A stretch of DNA of 64,000 nt from JANOYJ01 sp963792485 (GCA_963792485.1 CAWBWL010000008.1:1-64000), one strand, 5' to 3'. Shown: positions 42,222-52,085, counted from the first letter of the stretch. Notes: generated by a model from the sequence alone, not told the origin. Translations and numbers: made by a program.

Positions 42222-43175
42222 TCAGAGCATCCAAGGGGAGAAAACCGGCGCGTTCACGGCCACAAGCTCTACAGCCGCACCGCGACGCTGCACTCGCTTC
42301 GATTCGACGATTTCATAAGAGGCGTGATCTGACAGCAGCGCGCGCAAGGCCATTGCATTCAGCTTGTGCCCGCCGCGGTATGACCGGTAGCAACCGAGGA
42401 ATTGCGCGCCCGCAAGCGCAAGATCGCCAATGGCGTCCAGCGTCTTGTGCCGCACAAACTCATCGGACCAGCGCAAACCGCCTTGATTGACCACACGGTC
42501 ATCGTCACCGATCACCACCGAGTTTTCGAGGGAGGAGCCAAGCGCGTGGCCAGAGGCCCAAAGGTGCTCAACGTGCCGCATGAAGCCAAAAGTACGGGCG
42601 CGGGCCAGATCACGGCGATAGGAAGCAGGAGTTAGATCACCGGCGTAGACCTGCCGTCCGATAATCGGGCATTCAAAATCAATCTCAACTTCAAAACGGG
42701 TGCCGTCGTATGGGCGGAACTCGGCCCAAGATCCTCCCAGATCAACGCGCACCGATTTCGTAACCCGAATATAGCGGCGCTTGGCGGCTTGGGTAATGGT
42801 GCCGGCCTGATCGATGGCGTCAACAAAGGCCTCGCCGCAGCCGTCCATGATCGGCACTTCGGCACCCTCAAGAAGCACGATGATGTTGTCGATGCCAAGC
42901 GCCGAAAGCGTGGCCATAATGTGCTCAATCGTGCCAATGCGAGCCGCTTCGCTTTTGCCCAGAACAGTGCACAGATCTGTCGGACCGGTCTCGCTCGACA
43001 CTGCGCGAACCTCAATGATCTCGCCATCAGCCTGCATTTTGTGAAAAATAACGCCGGTATCGGCTTCTGCGGGAAGAAGGGTTACCGAGACGCTTGCCCC
43101 GCTATGTACTCCAACGCCCGAAAGCGAAACGCGGTGCTTGATGGTGGTTTGGTAACCGCTCAGTTCATTCCCCAT
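42222..43175 (-). CDS. lpxC: UDP-3-O-acyl-N-acetylglucosamine deacetylase
   Basis: LpxC catalyses the committed step of lipid A synthesis with a zinc ion. The family motifs are SLSGVGVHSG, the zinc ligand His in GTIEHIMATLSALG, and EFVRHKTLDAIGDLALAG near the C terminus. Length is 317 residues. The ATG at 43175 (MGNELSGYQTTIKHRV) is preceded by GGGGCAAAGC. Regulation by FtsH-mediated turnover is known in other bacteria, and hflKC lies in this window. Upstream region of ~260 bp separates it from the ftsZ terminator. Confidence 0.96.
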   Translation of the reverse strand: MGNELSGYQTTIKHRVSLSGVGVHSGASVSVTLLPAEADTGVIFHKMQADGEIIEVRAVSSETGPTDLCTVLGKSEAARIGTIEHIMATLSALGIDNIIVLLEGAEVPIMDGCGEAFVDAIDQAGTITQAAKRRYIRVTKSVRVDLGGSWAEFRPYDGTRFEVEIDFECPIIGRQVYAGDLTPASYRRDLARARTFGFMRHVEHLWASGHALGSSLENSVVIGDDDRVVNQGGLRWSDEFVRHKTLDAIGDLALAGAQFLGCYRSYRGGHKLNAMALRALLSDHASYEIVESKRVQRRGAAVELVAVNAPVFSPWML

Positions 43176-43369
43176 GCTTTGCCCCAAAGATAAAGCTACA
43201 CGCGGCCCCAATGCCGCTATTACTTGGTGGACCCTGATCCGCGCCCCTTTTGCGGAGTTGACGAGTCTCTCATATTGATTCTGAAGATAACCTTACCGGT
43301 CCCGTTAAACCAAATCACGGTTTCTTAACCGCTGTTACCAATCGCCACTTTTCTGCCACATTCAATCAA

Positions 43370-43398
43370 CGAAAAGCCCCGCCGGCAAAGGCGGGGCT
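43370..43398 (-). terminator. Intrinsic terminator after ftsZ
   Basis: On the minus strand AGCCCCGCC (43398-43390) and GGCGGGGCT (43383-43375) form a 9-bp GC stem with a six-base loop, followed by TTTTCGTT. It lies 40 bp after the ftsZ stop, so ftsQ-ftsA-ftsZ ends here and lpxC needs its own promoter. Confidence 0.85.
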
Positions 43399-43438
43399 GG
43401 TTTATCAATTGATATTGTTGCAGATTTTCTGACTGTGC

Positions 43439-45091
43439 CTAGTTTGCCTGTCGCCGCAAAAATGCCGGAATTTCTAATTGGTCATCTTCGGTCACCGGCC
43501 GTGGCTGCGGCGTGGCGCGTCCCTGATCGTCCAGCTGGCCACGGCGCGGCGCGTAAAGCGAAGCTTCTTGCGACAACGGACGGCGCTCGGAAGCCGGGCG
43601 GCTCATGGCTGGCTCGCGCGGTTCAGCGGGCACAAGCCGAGCCGTTTCTTCGTCGCGCCGGGTCAAACCGGACGTAATGCGGCGCAAGAGTCCCATAGGT
43701 CCGCGCTCTTCATGATGAACAGGCTGCGGAGCGGAGCGGGCTTCAAGTTCAGCCTGTACGACCGGCGGGAAATCCTCCACGCGCGGCATGCGTGCGCTTT
43801 CACCTGCCCGCGATGTCTCGGTTTGCTGAGCGGACGGGCGCGGCTGTCCAACAGGTGCAGCCTGAACAACAGGCTCTTCGACAGGGGAGCCGAAAATGCG
43901 GTTGTTTGGACGGAAGTCATCTTCCAGATCAAGATCGTTCAGCTCAATCGGCAAATCGGATTCAGAATCCTTGATTGCCTGGGCAATCGGATCGGCAGAG
44001 CGCGCCGCTGGCGCTTCCGCCGCCGGACGGGCAGCAAGCTGCGTCTGTGGTTTCGGGGCCGTCACAGGCCGCGAGACAGGACGCTGCTGGCGGAACTCTA
44101 TGGGGGCCGCGCCAATTTCGGAGATCGGCTTGTCAATACCAGTGGCAACAACCGACACCCGGATGATGCCTTCAAGGCCTTCATCAAAGGTCGCGCCGAG
44201 AATTATATTGGCGTCTTGATCGACTTCCTCGCGGATGCGAGTTGCCGCTTCATCCACTTCGAAAAGCGTCATATCGCGCCCGCCGGTAATGGAGATCAGC
44301 AGGCCTTTGGCGCCCTTCATCGTAGTTTCGTCAAGCAGCGGGTTGGCAATCGCAGCTTCCGCGGCAGCCATGGCGCGGCCATCGCCCGAAGCCTCACCTG
44401 TGCCCATCATCGCCTTGCCCATATCGCGCATGACGGAGCGCACATCTGCGAAGTCGAGGTTGATGAGGCCTTCCTTGACCATCAGATCGGTGATGCAGGC
44501 GACCCCTGAATACAGGACCTGGTCAGCCATCGCGAAGGCGTCGGCAAAGGTCGTCTTGTCATTGGCGATGCGGAACAGGTTCTGGTTCGGAATGACGATC
44601 AGCGTATCAACGCATTTCTGCAGTTCTTCAATGCCAAGATCGGCCGTTTTCATCCGGCGCGCACCTTCAAAATGGAAAGGCTTGGTAACAACGCCGACTG
44701 TCAGGATGCCGCGCTCGCGGGCAGCGCGGGCGACCACGGGAGCAGCGCCGGTGCCGGTCCCGCCGCCCATGCCAGCGGTGACAAAGCACATATGCGTATT
44801 GCTCAGATGATCGAGAATTTCATCAATGCACTCTTCGGCGGCCGCGCGTCCGACTTCCGGCTGCGATCCGGCGCCCAGACCTTCAGTGACGGCCACGCCG
44901 AGCTGTATGATACGGTCTGACTTGTTCATTGCGAGCGCTTGCGCGTCCGTATTGGCCACAACGAATTCAACGCCGCGAAGTCCGGCGGATATCATGTTGT
45001 TCACCGCGTTACCGCCGCCGCCGCCGACACCGAACACGGTGATCCTTGGCTTGAGTTCGGTGATGTCTGGTTTCTTCAGGTTTATCGTCAT
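43439..45091 (-). CDS. ftsZ: Cell division GTPase FtsZ
   Basis: Tubulin homologue forming the Z ring. The GTP-binding tubulin signature GMGGGTGTGA is at about residues 107-116 and the synergy loop NLDFADVRSVM is present in the GTPase domain. Residues ~320-535 are a long Pro/Arg-rich disordered linker, common in alphaproteobacteria. The C-terminal peptide DDQLEIPAFLRRQAN binds FtsA and other partners. ftsA lies 81 bp upstream and an intrinsic terminator follows. Confidence 0.97.
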   Translation of the reverse strand: MTINLKKPDITELKPRITVFGVGGGGGNAVNNMISAGLRGVEFVVANTDAQALAMNKSDRIIQLGVAVTEGLGAGSQPEVGRAAAEECIDEILDHLSNTHMCFVTAGMGGGTGTGAAPVVARAARERGILTVGVVTKPFHFEGARRMKTADLGIEELQKCVDTLIVIPNQNLFRIANDKTTFADAFAMADQVLYSGVACITDLMVKEGLINLDFADVRSVMRDMGKAMMGTGEASGDGRAMAAAEAAIANPLLDETTMKGAKGLLISITGGRDMTLFEVDEAATRIREEVDQDANIILGATFDEGLEGIIRVSVVATGIDKPISEIGAAPIEFRQQRPVSRPVTAPKPQTQLAARPAAEAPAARSADPIAQAIKDSESDLPIELNDLDLEDDFRPNNRIFGSPVEEPVVQAAPVGQPRPSAQQTETSRAGESARMPRVEDFPPVVQAELEARSAPQPVHHEERGPMGLLRRITSGLTRRDEETARLVPAEPREPAMSRPASERRPLSQEASLYAPRRGQLDDQGRATPQPRPVTEDDQLEIPAFLRRQAN

Positions 45092-45172
45092 GGCGTTAGT
45101 ACCTTTCAGTTTATTCCGCCGCCTTGCCGCGCCGGCGTGAATTGTTCCGCATCCTCACGGGTTGCCCCGCCC

Positions 45173-46495
45173 TTACAAACTCTCTCGCAGCCAATGACCC
45201 ATCCGTGCGATGCGCCCGCCTGTCCCCGTTGCCTTCTGACGCGCGGCATGTCGCGCGGCAGAAATTTCGAAACCCGCAACTTGCGGATAGATCAACAGAC
45301 CACCTGTCGCCGCAAATGCGGGACCACGCGCGGCCTCCGGAAGACCTGCTACGCCGAGCGGACGGCCTATACGGACATTGCGCGCCAAAATGCGCCGCGC
45401 GACCTCCGCCATGCCCTGAAGCTGGCTGCCTCCACCGGTCAACACAACGCGTTTGCCGACCGTCTGGCCAAGACCCGACTGGTTCAGCCTGTCGCGCACC
45501 AGTTCCAGCGTCTCTTCGACCCGGGCGCGAATGATGCGCGTCAGCACCGCGCGCGGCACCTGATTGGCGATATCTCCGTCCTCATCGCCAATTGGCATCA
45601 CCGAGAGCATGTCACGGTCGTCGGAGGCGCTCGGCAGCGCCGAACCCTGCTTGACCTTTAGCCGCTCAGCCTCATCAAGCCTTGTGGAAAGTCCGCGCGC
45701 AATGTCCATCGTAATGTGATTGCCGCCGACCGCAATGGCATCGGCATAGACAAACTTGTTTTCGTTGAAGATCGCGATTGTGGTTGTGCCACCACCAATA
45801 TCGATACACGCAGCGCCCATTTGCGCTTCGTCTTCGACCAGCGCTGAAAGCCCCGAGGCATATGGCGTCGCCACCATCATCTCGACCGTCAAATGTGCGC
45901 GGTTTATGCAGAGTTCGAGATTGCGCAACGGAGCCGCATCAGCGGTCAGCACATGCATGTCAACGCCGAGCTGTTCGCCATACATTCCGCGCGGATCGGC
46001 AATGCCGCGCTCAGCGTCGAGCGTGAAGGAAACCGGCAAAGAATGAACAACCTGCCGCTCCGCCGCCATGGATTGCTTCGCGCCCGCAGCCAGCACACGG
46101 TTGATATCGGTCTCGTCGACATCATGACCGCCAAGCTTGATGCCCGCAGAGAACTGCTCGCTCTTCAGACGTCCCGCCGACATATTAACGATCAGCGACT
46201 CGACCGTCACACCCGCCATCCGCTCCGCAGCATCCACGGCGAGGCGGATCGATTGCTCTGCGCCATCCAGATCAACAATGACGCCGGACTTGACGCCGCG
46301 AGACCGCTGATGGCCGATGCCAAGCACTTCCACATGATGAGTGCGGCCCGGAAGTATCGCGGTTTCCTCACGCGGTTTGAGGCGTGCGATGACGCACGAA
46401 ATCTTCGTGGAACCCACGTCGAGCACCGTTACGAGTCCGCTCCGCGCATTGGCAGCGGCGTTCTGGCCAGAAGACTTGCCGCCAAACATACTCAT
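45173..46495 (-). CDS. ftsA: Cell division protein FtsA
   Basis: Actin-like ATPase that links FtsZ to the membrane. The nucleotide-binding motifs are GLVTVLDVGSTKISCVIARL at the N terminus, CIDIGGGTTTIAIF (phosphate 2) and GKRVVLTGGGSQLQG (adenosine). The C-terminal amphipathic helix that anchors it to the membrane is GRIARMGHWLRESL. 440 residues, normal for the group. Its start overlaps the ftsQ end by 4 bp. Confidence 0.96.
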   Translation of the reverse strand: MSMFGGKSSGQNAAANARSGLVTVLDVGSTKISCVIARLKPREETAILPGRTHHVEVLGIGHQRSRGVKSGVIVDLDGAEQSIRLAVDAAERMAGVTVESLIVNMSAGRLKSEQFSAGIKLGGHDVDETDINRVLAAGAKQSMAAERQVVHSLPVSFTLDAERGIADPRGMYGEQLGVDMHVLTADAAPLRNLELCINRAHLTVEMMVATPYASGLSALVEDEAQMGAACIDIGGGTTTIAIFNENKFVYADAIAVGGNHITMDIARGLSTRLDEAERLKVKQGSALPSASDDRDMLSVMPIGDEDGDIANQVPRAVLTRIIRARVEETLELVRDRLNQSGLGQTVGKRVVLTGGGSQLQGMAEVARRILARNVRIGRPLGVAGLPEAARGPAFAATGGLLIYPQVAGFEISAARHAARQKATGTGGRIARMGHWLRESL

Positions 46496-47406
46496 ATATT
46501 GGCCTCTTTCTTCTTCTTTTTCTTGGAATCAAGTTCCTTGATCGTGGCATCGCGCACGCTCTGAGCCTCTGCAGTGAGCCGAACGACGAGGCGGTCATCA
46601 ATGCGCAGATCAACGGCTTCAATGTCGCGCCCAAGCAGCGCCTGCTCTTTTTCAAGCTGCGCGACGGCTTGGAGCGCCGCGTCCATGTTCTTTTCGGGAA
46701 GCTGGATCGTCACGCCATCCTTGAGCCGCAGATCCCAGCGGCGGCTTCCAATATAGGCGTAGGATTTGACCTGCGCGGCAATACCCGGAAACGCAGACAT
46801 GGTGGATACGATTTCGCGGGCCTTGAAATTAGCGCCCTCACCGATGACCAGCGGCAAATCAAGATACTTCTCATCGTTAAAGGAAATAATCTCGCCGCCC
46901 TTTTCCTCAACCAGACTCAACACATCTTCATGCTGCCAGACGGCAAAAGGCTGCTTCTCGGTGATTTCAACTGAGACGCCGTCAGGATAAAGCTTGGTCA
47001 CCTGCGCCGTGGCAACCCAGGGCATCTGCAAAACACGCTGGCGCGCTGCCTCGCTGTCAAACCCGATCAGCGACGTCGCCCCATCAAGATCAAGCTGTTC
47101 CAATACGTCAATCTCGGATGTCTCGGTATGACCTGTCACCTTGATCTGACCAACCGCAAAACCAATGCGCGAGGTGGTCTCTTTCAAGACCTGCGGCGTG
47201 TGACCGCCAAGAACCATGCCGTAGAGCCCGGTCGAAGCCAGAAACGCAGATGCAAATACAACGCCGAAATGGCGTGGCGCCTCAACATTTCCGCTGACAA
47301 GCCGCTCGAAGAAACGGGCGGGCTTGCGCAGCAATGCGGGAAGCACGCGTGTGCTGCCGGTCCCGGCTCCCGCCGGGGCAACGCTGCCGCGCTTTCTCAT
47401 TCCCAT
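46492..47406 (-). CDS. ftsQ: Cell division protein FtsQ (POTRA domain)
   Basis: Bitopic membrane protein of the divisome. A cytoplasmic Arg/Pro/Gly-rich tail (residues ~1-50) precedes one transmembrane helix (HFGVVFASAFLASTGLYGMVL), then a POTRA domain (GQIKVTGHTETSEIDVLEQL) and a beta domain, ending in KKKKKKEANI. The ATG at 47406 is chosen because ddlB ends there (TGATG overlap) and GAGG lies upstream; 47400 is a weaker alternative. Within the ddlB-ftsQ-ftsA-ftsZ run. Confidence 0.94.
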   Translation of the reverse strand: MGMRKRGSVAPAGAGTGSTRVLPALLRKPARFFERLVSGNVEAPRHFGVVFASAFLASTGLYGMVLGGHTPQVLKETTSRIGFAVGQIKVTGHTETSEIDVLEQLDLDGATSLIGFDSEAARQRVLQMPWVATAQVTKLYPDGVSVEITEKQPFAVWQHEDVLSLVEEKGGEIISFNDEKYLDLPLVIGEGANFKAREIVSTMSAFPGIAAQVKSYAYIGSRRWDLRLKDGVTIQLPEKNMDAALQAVAQLEKEQALLGRDIEAVDLRIDDRLVVRLTAEAQSVRDATIKELDSKKKKKKEANI

Positions 47407-48332
47407 CACCTCAAACACGACGCGTCCTCTACCATCCAACTCAACAACGCTCCGAAGGAATGACCCGCCGCAGCTGCAATCTCAGGGACAAGCGATGTCG
47501 GCGTCATCCCCGGTTGCGTATTGACTTCCAGCCAGATGAGTTCGCCATCCTCGGAGAAACGGTCATCGTAACGGAAGTCAGAACGGCTGACGCCGCGGCA
47601 GCCCATCGCCTGATGCGCCTTCAAGGACATCATTTGTATTTTTTGGTAAATTTTCGGTGAAATTTTCGCCGGACACACATGATTTGATCCGCCGGCAACA
47701 TATTTGGAATCATAGTCGTAGAACGAATGTCCGACGGGGATGATTTCAGTAACGCCAAGAGCCACATCGCCCATGACCGCGCAGGTCAGTTCCCGCCCCT
47801 CGATGAAGCGCTCCACCATAACGATATCGCCATACCTCCATTCGGAGGAAGCGAGCATTTGCGGCGGATGCGCTTGATCTGCCTTGACGATGACGACGCC
47901 AAAGCTTGACCCTTCATTGACGGGCTTCACCACATAAGGCGGCTGCATCGGATGGCTCGACTTGATGGCGAACCGGTTCATCACCTTGGATTCGGCCACC
48001 GGTATCTTTACCGTCTTGGCGATCTTTTTGGCCTGCTCCTTGTTCATGGCAAGAGCGGAGGCGAGGACGCCGGAATGTGTGTAGGGGACTTGCAGATATT
48101 CGAGGACGCCCTGGATTGTGCCATCCTCACCATAAGGACCATGCAGCGCGTTAAACGCCACATCCGGCCTCAGTTCCATCAGAACGCTCGCCACATCACG
48201 GTCCACATCAACCCGCGTGACCTTGTAACCCTCGGCTTCGAGAGCATCAGCGCAGGCTTCTCCCGACGAAAGGCTGACCGGCCTTTCCGACGAAAATCCC
48301 CCCATCAGCACCGCAACATGCTTGTCACGCAT
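47406..48332 (-). CDS. ddlB: D-alanine--D-alanine ligase
   Basis: ATP-grasp enzyme producing the D-Ala-D-Ala dipeptide of peptidoglycan precursors. Motifs are AVLMGGFSSERPVSLSSG at the N terminus, HGPYGEDGTIQGVLEYLQVP, and the magnesium-binding EVNTQPGMTPTSLVPEIA near the end. Length is 308. In most alphaproteobacteria murB is directly upstream; here prmA and a long string of other genes stand there. It overlaps ftsQ by one base (TGATG). Confidence 0.96.
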   Translation of the reverse strand: MRDKHVAVLMGGFSSERPVSLSSGEACADALEAEGYKVTRVDVDRDVASVLMELRPDVAFNALHGPYGEDGTIQGVLEYLQVPYTHSGVLASALAMNKEQAKKIAKTVKIPVAESKVMNRFAIKSSHPMQPPYVVKPVNEGSSFGVVIVKADQAHPPQMLASSEWRYGDIVMVERFIEGRELTCAVMGDVALGVTEIIPVGHSFYDYDSKYVAGGSNHVCPAKISPKIYQKIQMMSLKAHQAMGCRGVSRSDFRYDDRFSEDGELIWLEVNTQPGMTPTSLVPEIAAAAGHSFGALLSWMVEDASCLR

Positions 48333-48575
48333 TCACAATAGGCCCCTTTTGTCGTCTGCCTGAATCCACACGCGCCTAGACTCGCGCCAAATCCATCCGT
48401 TCACACAACGAACTACCCCCGCCGTGCATGATTGGAAGTTTGGCCGCTAACGCGCCGACTCAAATTCAGGAAAACTCTTGGCGCCAAAGAATCAGAGCTT
48501 TGACTCACTGGCAAGTGCAAGAAAGACTCTTTCGAGTCAATTTTTGATAACGGCCGGAAAGATGCGAAGATACAG

Positions 48576-49454
48576 TCACTTGCCGCGCAGGTGCAAAGTC
48601 ACCCAGCCATTGCGCCAAAGCGTTTTGACATGAAAAAGCGCCTGAATACGATAAGCAGCCAGCACACGCTGCCTTTGGCTGGCGAGAATGCCCGACAAGA
48701 TCACCGATCCGCCGGACGAAAGACTTACCGCAAGCTCCGGCGCCATCTGCATTAACGGGCGCGCCAATATGTTGGCAACGATCAAATCATAAGGCGCACC
48801 GCGACCGATGTTCAAATGCCGCAGACCCGCCGCAGTCTCGCACCGCACCCGCGCCCCTGCCTGATTCTTGCGCACATTCTCCTTAGCCACTTTGGTCGCG
48901 ACCGGATCAATATCGGTCGCCAGAACGTCAATGGGGCCAAGTTTCGCGATACCAATCGCCAGCACCGCGCTGCCCGTGCCGATATCAAGCGCATTTCGAG
49001 GTCTTTCATTGCGGACCACAGTCGAAATCATTTCGAGGCATCCGGCGGTCGTGCCGTGATGGCCGGTGCCGAAAGCAAGGCCTGCGTCGATCAGAATTGG
49101 TATGGTGCCGCTGCCCCCGGTTTGCGCATCGTGCGACCCATGAACAACAAACCGCCCCGCACGCACGCTCGACAACCCCTCCAGAGAATGCGTCACCCAG
49201 TCTATGTCAGGCAGACGTTCAACTTGGAGCGCGAGTCCGAACCGGTCAGAGCCGAGCGCCTCGTCTATGCGCCTGGCGACGTCGGCCTCTTCGGCAGTGT
49301 CCGCATATAGCGAGACCTCGTGAACGTCGCGCGCTTCGTCCACTTCCAGCACCGAAACAGGATAACCGTCATCCTCGAACGCCCTCTCAAGCAGGGAAAA
49401 AATCCGTTCAGCTTCAAGCCGTTGTGCGGACAGGTGAAATCGGGTATGCGGCAT
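48576..49454 (-). CDS. prmA: Ribosomal protein L11 methyltransferase
   Basis: PrmA trimethylates L11. The SAM-binding domain shows ALDIGTGSAVLAIGIAKLGP and DLIVANILARPLMQMAPELA; AFGTGHHGTTAGCLEMIS is the characteristic segment preceding it. The ~130-residue N-terminal domain binds L11 and is present. 292 residues. Downstream, 243 bp up to the ddlB start show only a short hairpin (gactctttcgagtc near 48525). Confidence 0.94.
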   Translation of the reverse strand: MPHTRFHLSAQRLEAERIFSLLERAFEDDGYPVSVLEVDEARDVHEVSLYADTAEEADVARRIDEALGSDRFGLALQVERLPDIDWVTHSLEGLSSVRAGRFVVHGSHDAQTGGSGTIPILIDAGLAFGTGHHGTTAGCLEMISTVVRNERPRNALDIGTGSAVLAIGIAKLGPIDVLATDIDPVATKVAKENVRKNQAGARVRCETAAGLRHLNIGRGAPYDLIVANILARPLMQMAPELAVSLSSGGSVILSGILASQRQRVLAAYRIQALFHVKTLWRNGWVTLHLRGK

Positions 49455-49481
49455 GGAATATCACGTGTGAAAGGGCCAGCG

Positions 49482-50594
49482 CTATAACCATGGCGGCGGC
49501 GGCGTGTCGAGCCCCGAAACCCCACGCAGCATCCTGTCCCTGAACAACGGAATCTTGAAAATCAGTGGCAGGAATGTGTTCCGCAGCCAGATTGCAAGTG
49601 CGCTAGAGAGCAGCACGGCGCGCGTATTGATCTCTGTCTGTTTCAGCACATGCGCGACGGCGGGCGTCCTCAAGTCGGAATATTCGTTCTGCCGTCTTTG
49701 GCTGATCAGCCAAGCGAGCCAGCACGCGTCTTCAATGCCTAAGTTCATCCCACGCCCGCCCACGGGCGAATGAATATGAGCCGCATCCCCGAGCAGGAAG
49801 GCATTGCCCTTCTGCATTGTTTGCGCATGACGGAATGACACCTTGAATGTCGTCTCCCAAGGCACATCGGCGATCTTGCCCGGATGGGCGATCAGGTCGC
49901 GGTAGTTTTCAAGCGTTGAAATATAGCGAAACGTGCGCTTATCGACCGGAATTCGAGCGATGACGCCGGGATTGAAAAAACGTGCTTCTCCAAAATCAGA
50001 TTCTATATCCATGACATAGGTAAAGTCGCTCATGTAGAAAGTCTGCGGATAGCTCTCTCCGGAAAAGCCGAGCCCGAGAGACTTTCGCACCTGTGAATGC
50101 GCTCCGTCCGCACCTGCGAGCATCTCCGCATGACACTCCTCCTCGCCACTCCGCCCCATTATGGCGGCAACGACCCCTGTCTCGTCGTTCTTGATCAGCC
50201 CGGTGAATGCCGTGCGCCATTCCGGATAAATTCCAAACCCCGCAAGCTTTGCCGCCAATAGCCGCTCCGTCCGCCCTTGCGGCAGGGACCGCAGCATTGC
50301 GCCACCCTCGGCACTGGCGCGGGGAGCGAATGTGAACACACGCTTGCTGTGCGAGAACACACGCATTTCCCTGACGTTCAGCGCTTCCGCCTTGATGAGA
50401 TCGGCAACTCCGCTGGGGCCAAGCAGGTGCAGCGTTCGCATATTGACGGCAAGCGCCCGGCTTTCATGCATCGGCGCCGGCTCATCGCTGTCGATGATCC
50501 GGCAGGATATGCCCCGGCGCGCCAGCTCAAGCGCAAGCGTCAATCCGGTCGGCCCGGCCCCGGCAATCAGAACTCTTGTCTTTGAAGAGGGCAT
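49482..50594 (-). CDS. FAD-dependent monooxygenase, PheA/TfdB type
   Basis: A 370-residue class A flavoprotein hydroxylase. RVLIAGAGPTGLTLALELA is the Rossmann GxGxxG, GADGAHSQVRKSLGL the DG motif and FLLGDAAHIHSPVGGRGMNL the GD motif. The small thioredoxin-like C-terminal domain of larger aromatic hydroxylases is absent and instead ~60 residues with hydrophobic helices (SALAIWLRNTFLPLIF) follow. Substrate could be an aromatic compound or a quinone precursor; not decidable. It follows the SCO gene by 18 bp but is a different function. Confidence 0.86.
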   Translation of the reverse strand: MPSSKTRVLIAGAGPTGLTLALELARRGISCRIIDSDEPAPMHESRALAVNMRTLHLLGPSGVADLIKAEALNVREMRVFSHSKRVFTFAPRASAEGGAMLRSLPQGRTERLLAAKLAGFGIYPEWRTAFTGLIKNDETGVVAAIMGRSGEEECHAEMLAGADGAHSQVRKSLGLGFSGESYPQTFYMSDFTYVMDIESDFGEARFFNPGVIARIPVDKRTFRYISTLENYRDLIAHPGKIADVPWETTFKVSFRHAQTMQKGNAFLLGDAAHIHSPVGGRGMNLGIEDACWLAWLISQRRQNEYSDLRTPAVAHVLKQTEINTRAVLLSSALAIWLRNTFLPLIFKIPLFRDRMLRGVSGLDTPPPPWL

Positions 50595-50612
50595 GGCGGA
50601 CCTCCGTTACCT

Positions 50613-51194
50613 CTACAGTTTCGCCAGCCGCTTTAATTTCTCAAGCGCCGTATCGGGATTTTCACCCCAGGCGATTGTGCCATGAAAATCCCCGGCTGAG
50701 TTGAGCAGAAATACCGATGCCGTGTGATCCATTGTGTATTCGCCATTCTCAGTCGGCACTTTCCGCGCATAGACGCCGAATGCTTTGAGCGTGTTGGCGA
50801 TCTTGCCGGGTTCGCCTGATATGCCGATGACCCGGTCCGTCACATTTGACACATACGCATTAAGCGCCTCCGGCGTGTCGCGCTCGGGATCGACCGTGAC
50901 GAAATACGCCTTGATGTTCGCGGCCTCCGGCCCGAGCGCCTTGAGCCAGCCATCCATTTCAAACAGCGTCGTCGGGCAGATTTCCGGGCAATGGGTGAAG
51001 CCGAAGAACACCAGTGTCGGATGCCCCTGAAACGCTTTCTCGGTAATGGCGCTGCCATCCTGCGCGACCAGAGTGAAGGGCGCGCCAAACGCCTCGCCCT
51101 TTGGCTTTGCCGCGAAATACGAATATCCGGCCCAGCCAATGGCAAGGCACATCAGCGCCAGCAGGGTCGAGAGGACAAGTTTTGCGGGGTTCAT
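50613..51194 (-). CDS. SCO1/SenC copper chaperone-like protein
   Basis: A 193-residue membrane-anchored thioredoxin-fold protein that delivers copper for the CuA site of cytochrome oxidase or acts as a thiol reductase. The N-terminal anchor covers ~6-26. The metal ligands are CPEIC (C69 and C73) and His in TMDHTAS. The ATG at 51194 follows ACGGATCATTTC. No oxidase genes adjoin. A small membrane protein gene starts 176 bp upstream on the same strand. Confidence 0.92.
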   Translation of the reverse strand: MNPAKLVLSTLLALMCLAIGWAGYSYFAAKPKGEAFGAPFTLVAQDGSAITEKAFQGHPTLVFFGFTHCPEICPTTLFEMDGWLKALGPEAANIKAYFVTVDPERDTPEALNAYVSNVTDRVIGISGEPGKIANTLKAFGVYARKVPTENGEYTMDHTASVFLLNSAGDFHGTIAWGENPDTALEKLKRLAKL

Positions 51195-51205
51195 GAAATG
51201 ATCCG

Positions 51206-51370
51206 TCAGAAGCAATAAGCCCAGGCGTCCGAAGCCACCGCCAGAAAGATCGCCGCGCCATGGTCTAGCCAGCCAGCCATTCCCGCCCCGGTCAGCAGCG
51301 CCACAAGCGCGACCAGCGCAATAAGCGCCCCGCGAGGCAGGCTGGGAATTTCAAATGAAGCATCACTCAT
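51206..51370 (-). CDS. Small membrane protein next to SCO gene
   Basis: A 54-residue frame starting MSDASFEIPSLPRGALIALV with two hydrophobic helices separated by GWLDHG. The stop is 12 bp before the SCO start, so they are probably one transcript. The ribosome site is weak (ATCAAGTGAC). I do not know the family; the layout suggests an accessory of the SCO protein or an electron-transfer chain. The frame extends upstream to 51577 but that part has the composition of an antisense of the neighbouring gene. Confidence 0.5.
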   Translation of the reverse strand: MSDASFEIPSLPRGALIALVALVALLTGAGMAGWLDHGAAIFLAVASDAWAYCF

Positions 51371-51452
51371 GTCACTTGATAGCACTTTTACCCTCGCATT
51401 GAACAGTTTATCGCAGCGTGGCACTTTGCCGCCTGAATGGAAACCAAACTGA

Positions 51453-52085
51453 ATGTCCAAGGACAAGCCCTTGCTGCGTGATCCAAAGCCGCGCATCCAC
51501 CAATCCGCCCATCTGCAAGACGCAGTATGCGGACCGTTTTCGGAAGTCGGCCAGCGCGTCACCTTGCGGGACGTCAAGCTCGGCGATTTTACATACGTTG
51601 AGCGCCACTCCGAAGCGATCTACGCCGACATCGGCAAATTCTGCTCGATAGCGTCCAATGTGCGCATCAATGCGCTGGAACACCCAATGGAGCGGCTGAC
51701 GACGCACAAGCTGACCTACCGCCCGAACGAATATTTCTTCTTTCACGGCGTTGACCAGGCATTCCGCGCCCACCGCCAGTCCAAGCGTGTCATGATCGGC
51801 AATGACGTTTGGATCGGCCATGGCGCTGTCGTCATGCCGGGCATCACGATTGGCGATGGCGCGGTGATCGGCGCGAACGCAGTGGTCACAAGAGATGTCG
51901 CACCGTATGCCATCGTCGCGGGCGTCCCGGCTAAGTTCATGCGCGGGCGGTTTTCAGAAGCTGCGGTCGCACGGCTGCAAGCCCTCCAATGGTGGGATTG
52001 GTCACTGGAAAAACTCGCCTCCGCCATCCCCGATATACAGACGCTCGCAATTGAGGCGTTCCTCAACAAGTGGGAAGCGGCATGA
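51453..52085 (+). CDS. Left-handed beta-helix (hexapeptide) acetyltransferase
   Basis: A 210-residue LbH acyltransferase of the CAT/VatD-like group (often called DapH/DapD/GlmU-related or chloramphenicol acetyltransferase-like). The hexapeptide turns are visible in VGQRVTLRDVKLGDFTYVER, IGNDVWIGHGAVVMPGITIG and GAVIGANAVVTRDVAPYAIV. NALEHPMERLTTH carries the catalytic histidine. The acceptor is unknown; relatives are found in phosphonate metabolism clusters, but no such cluster is here. It diverges from the small membrane gene. Confidence 0.85.
   Translation: MSKDKPLLRDPKPRIHQSAHLQDAVCGPFSEVGQRVTLRDVKLGDFTYVERHSEAIYADIGKFCSIASNVRINALEHPMERLTTHKLTYRPNEYFFFHGVDQAFRAHRQSKRVMIGNDVWIGHGAVVMPGITIGDGAVIGANAVVTRDVAPYAIVAGVPAKFMRGRFSEAAVARLQALQWWDWSLEKLASAIPDIQTLAIEAFLNKWEAA

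Noticed and set aside
37379..48332. Possibility that the frame-broken genes reflect a degenerate genome
   Set aside because: The essential ligA to ddlB stretch is intact without any frame break, so general decay is not supported.
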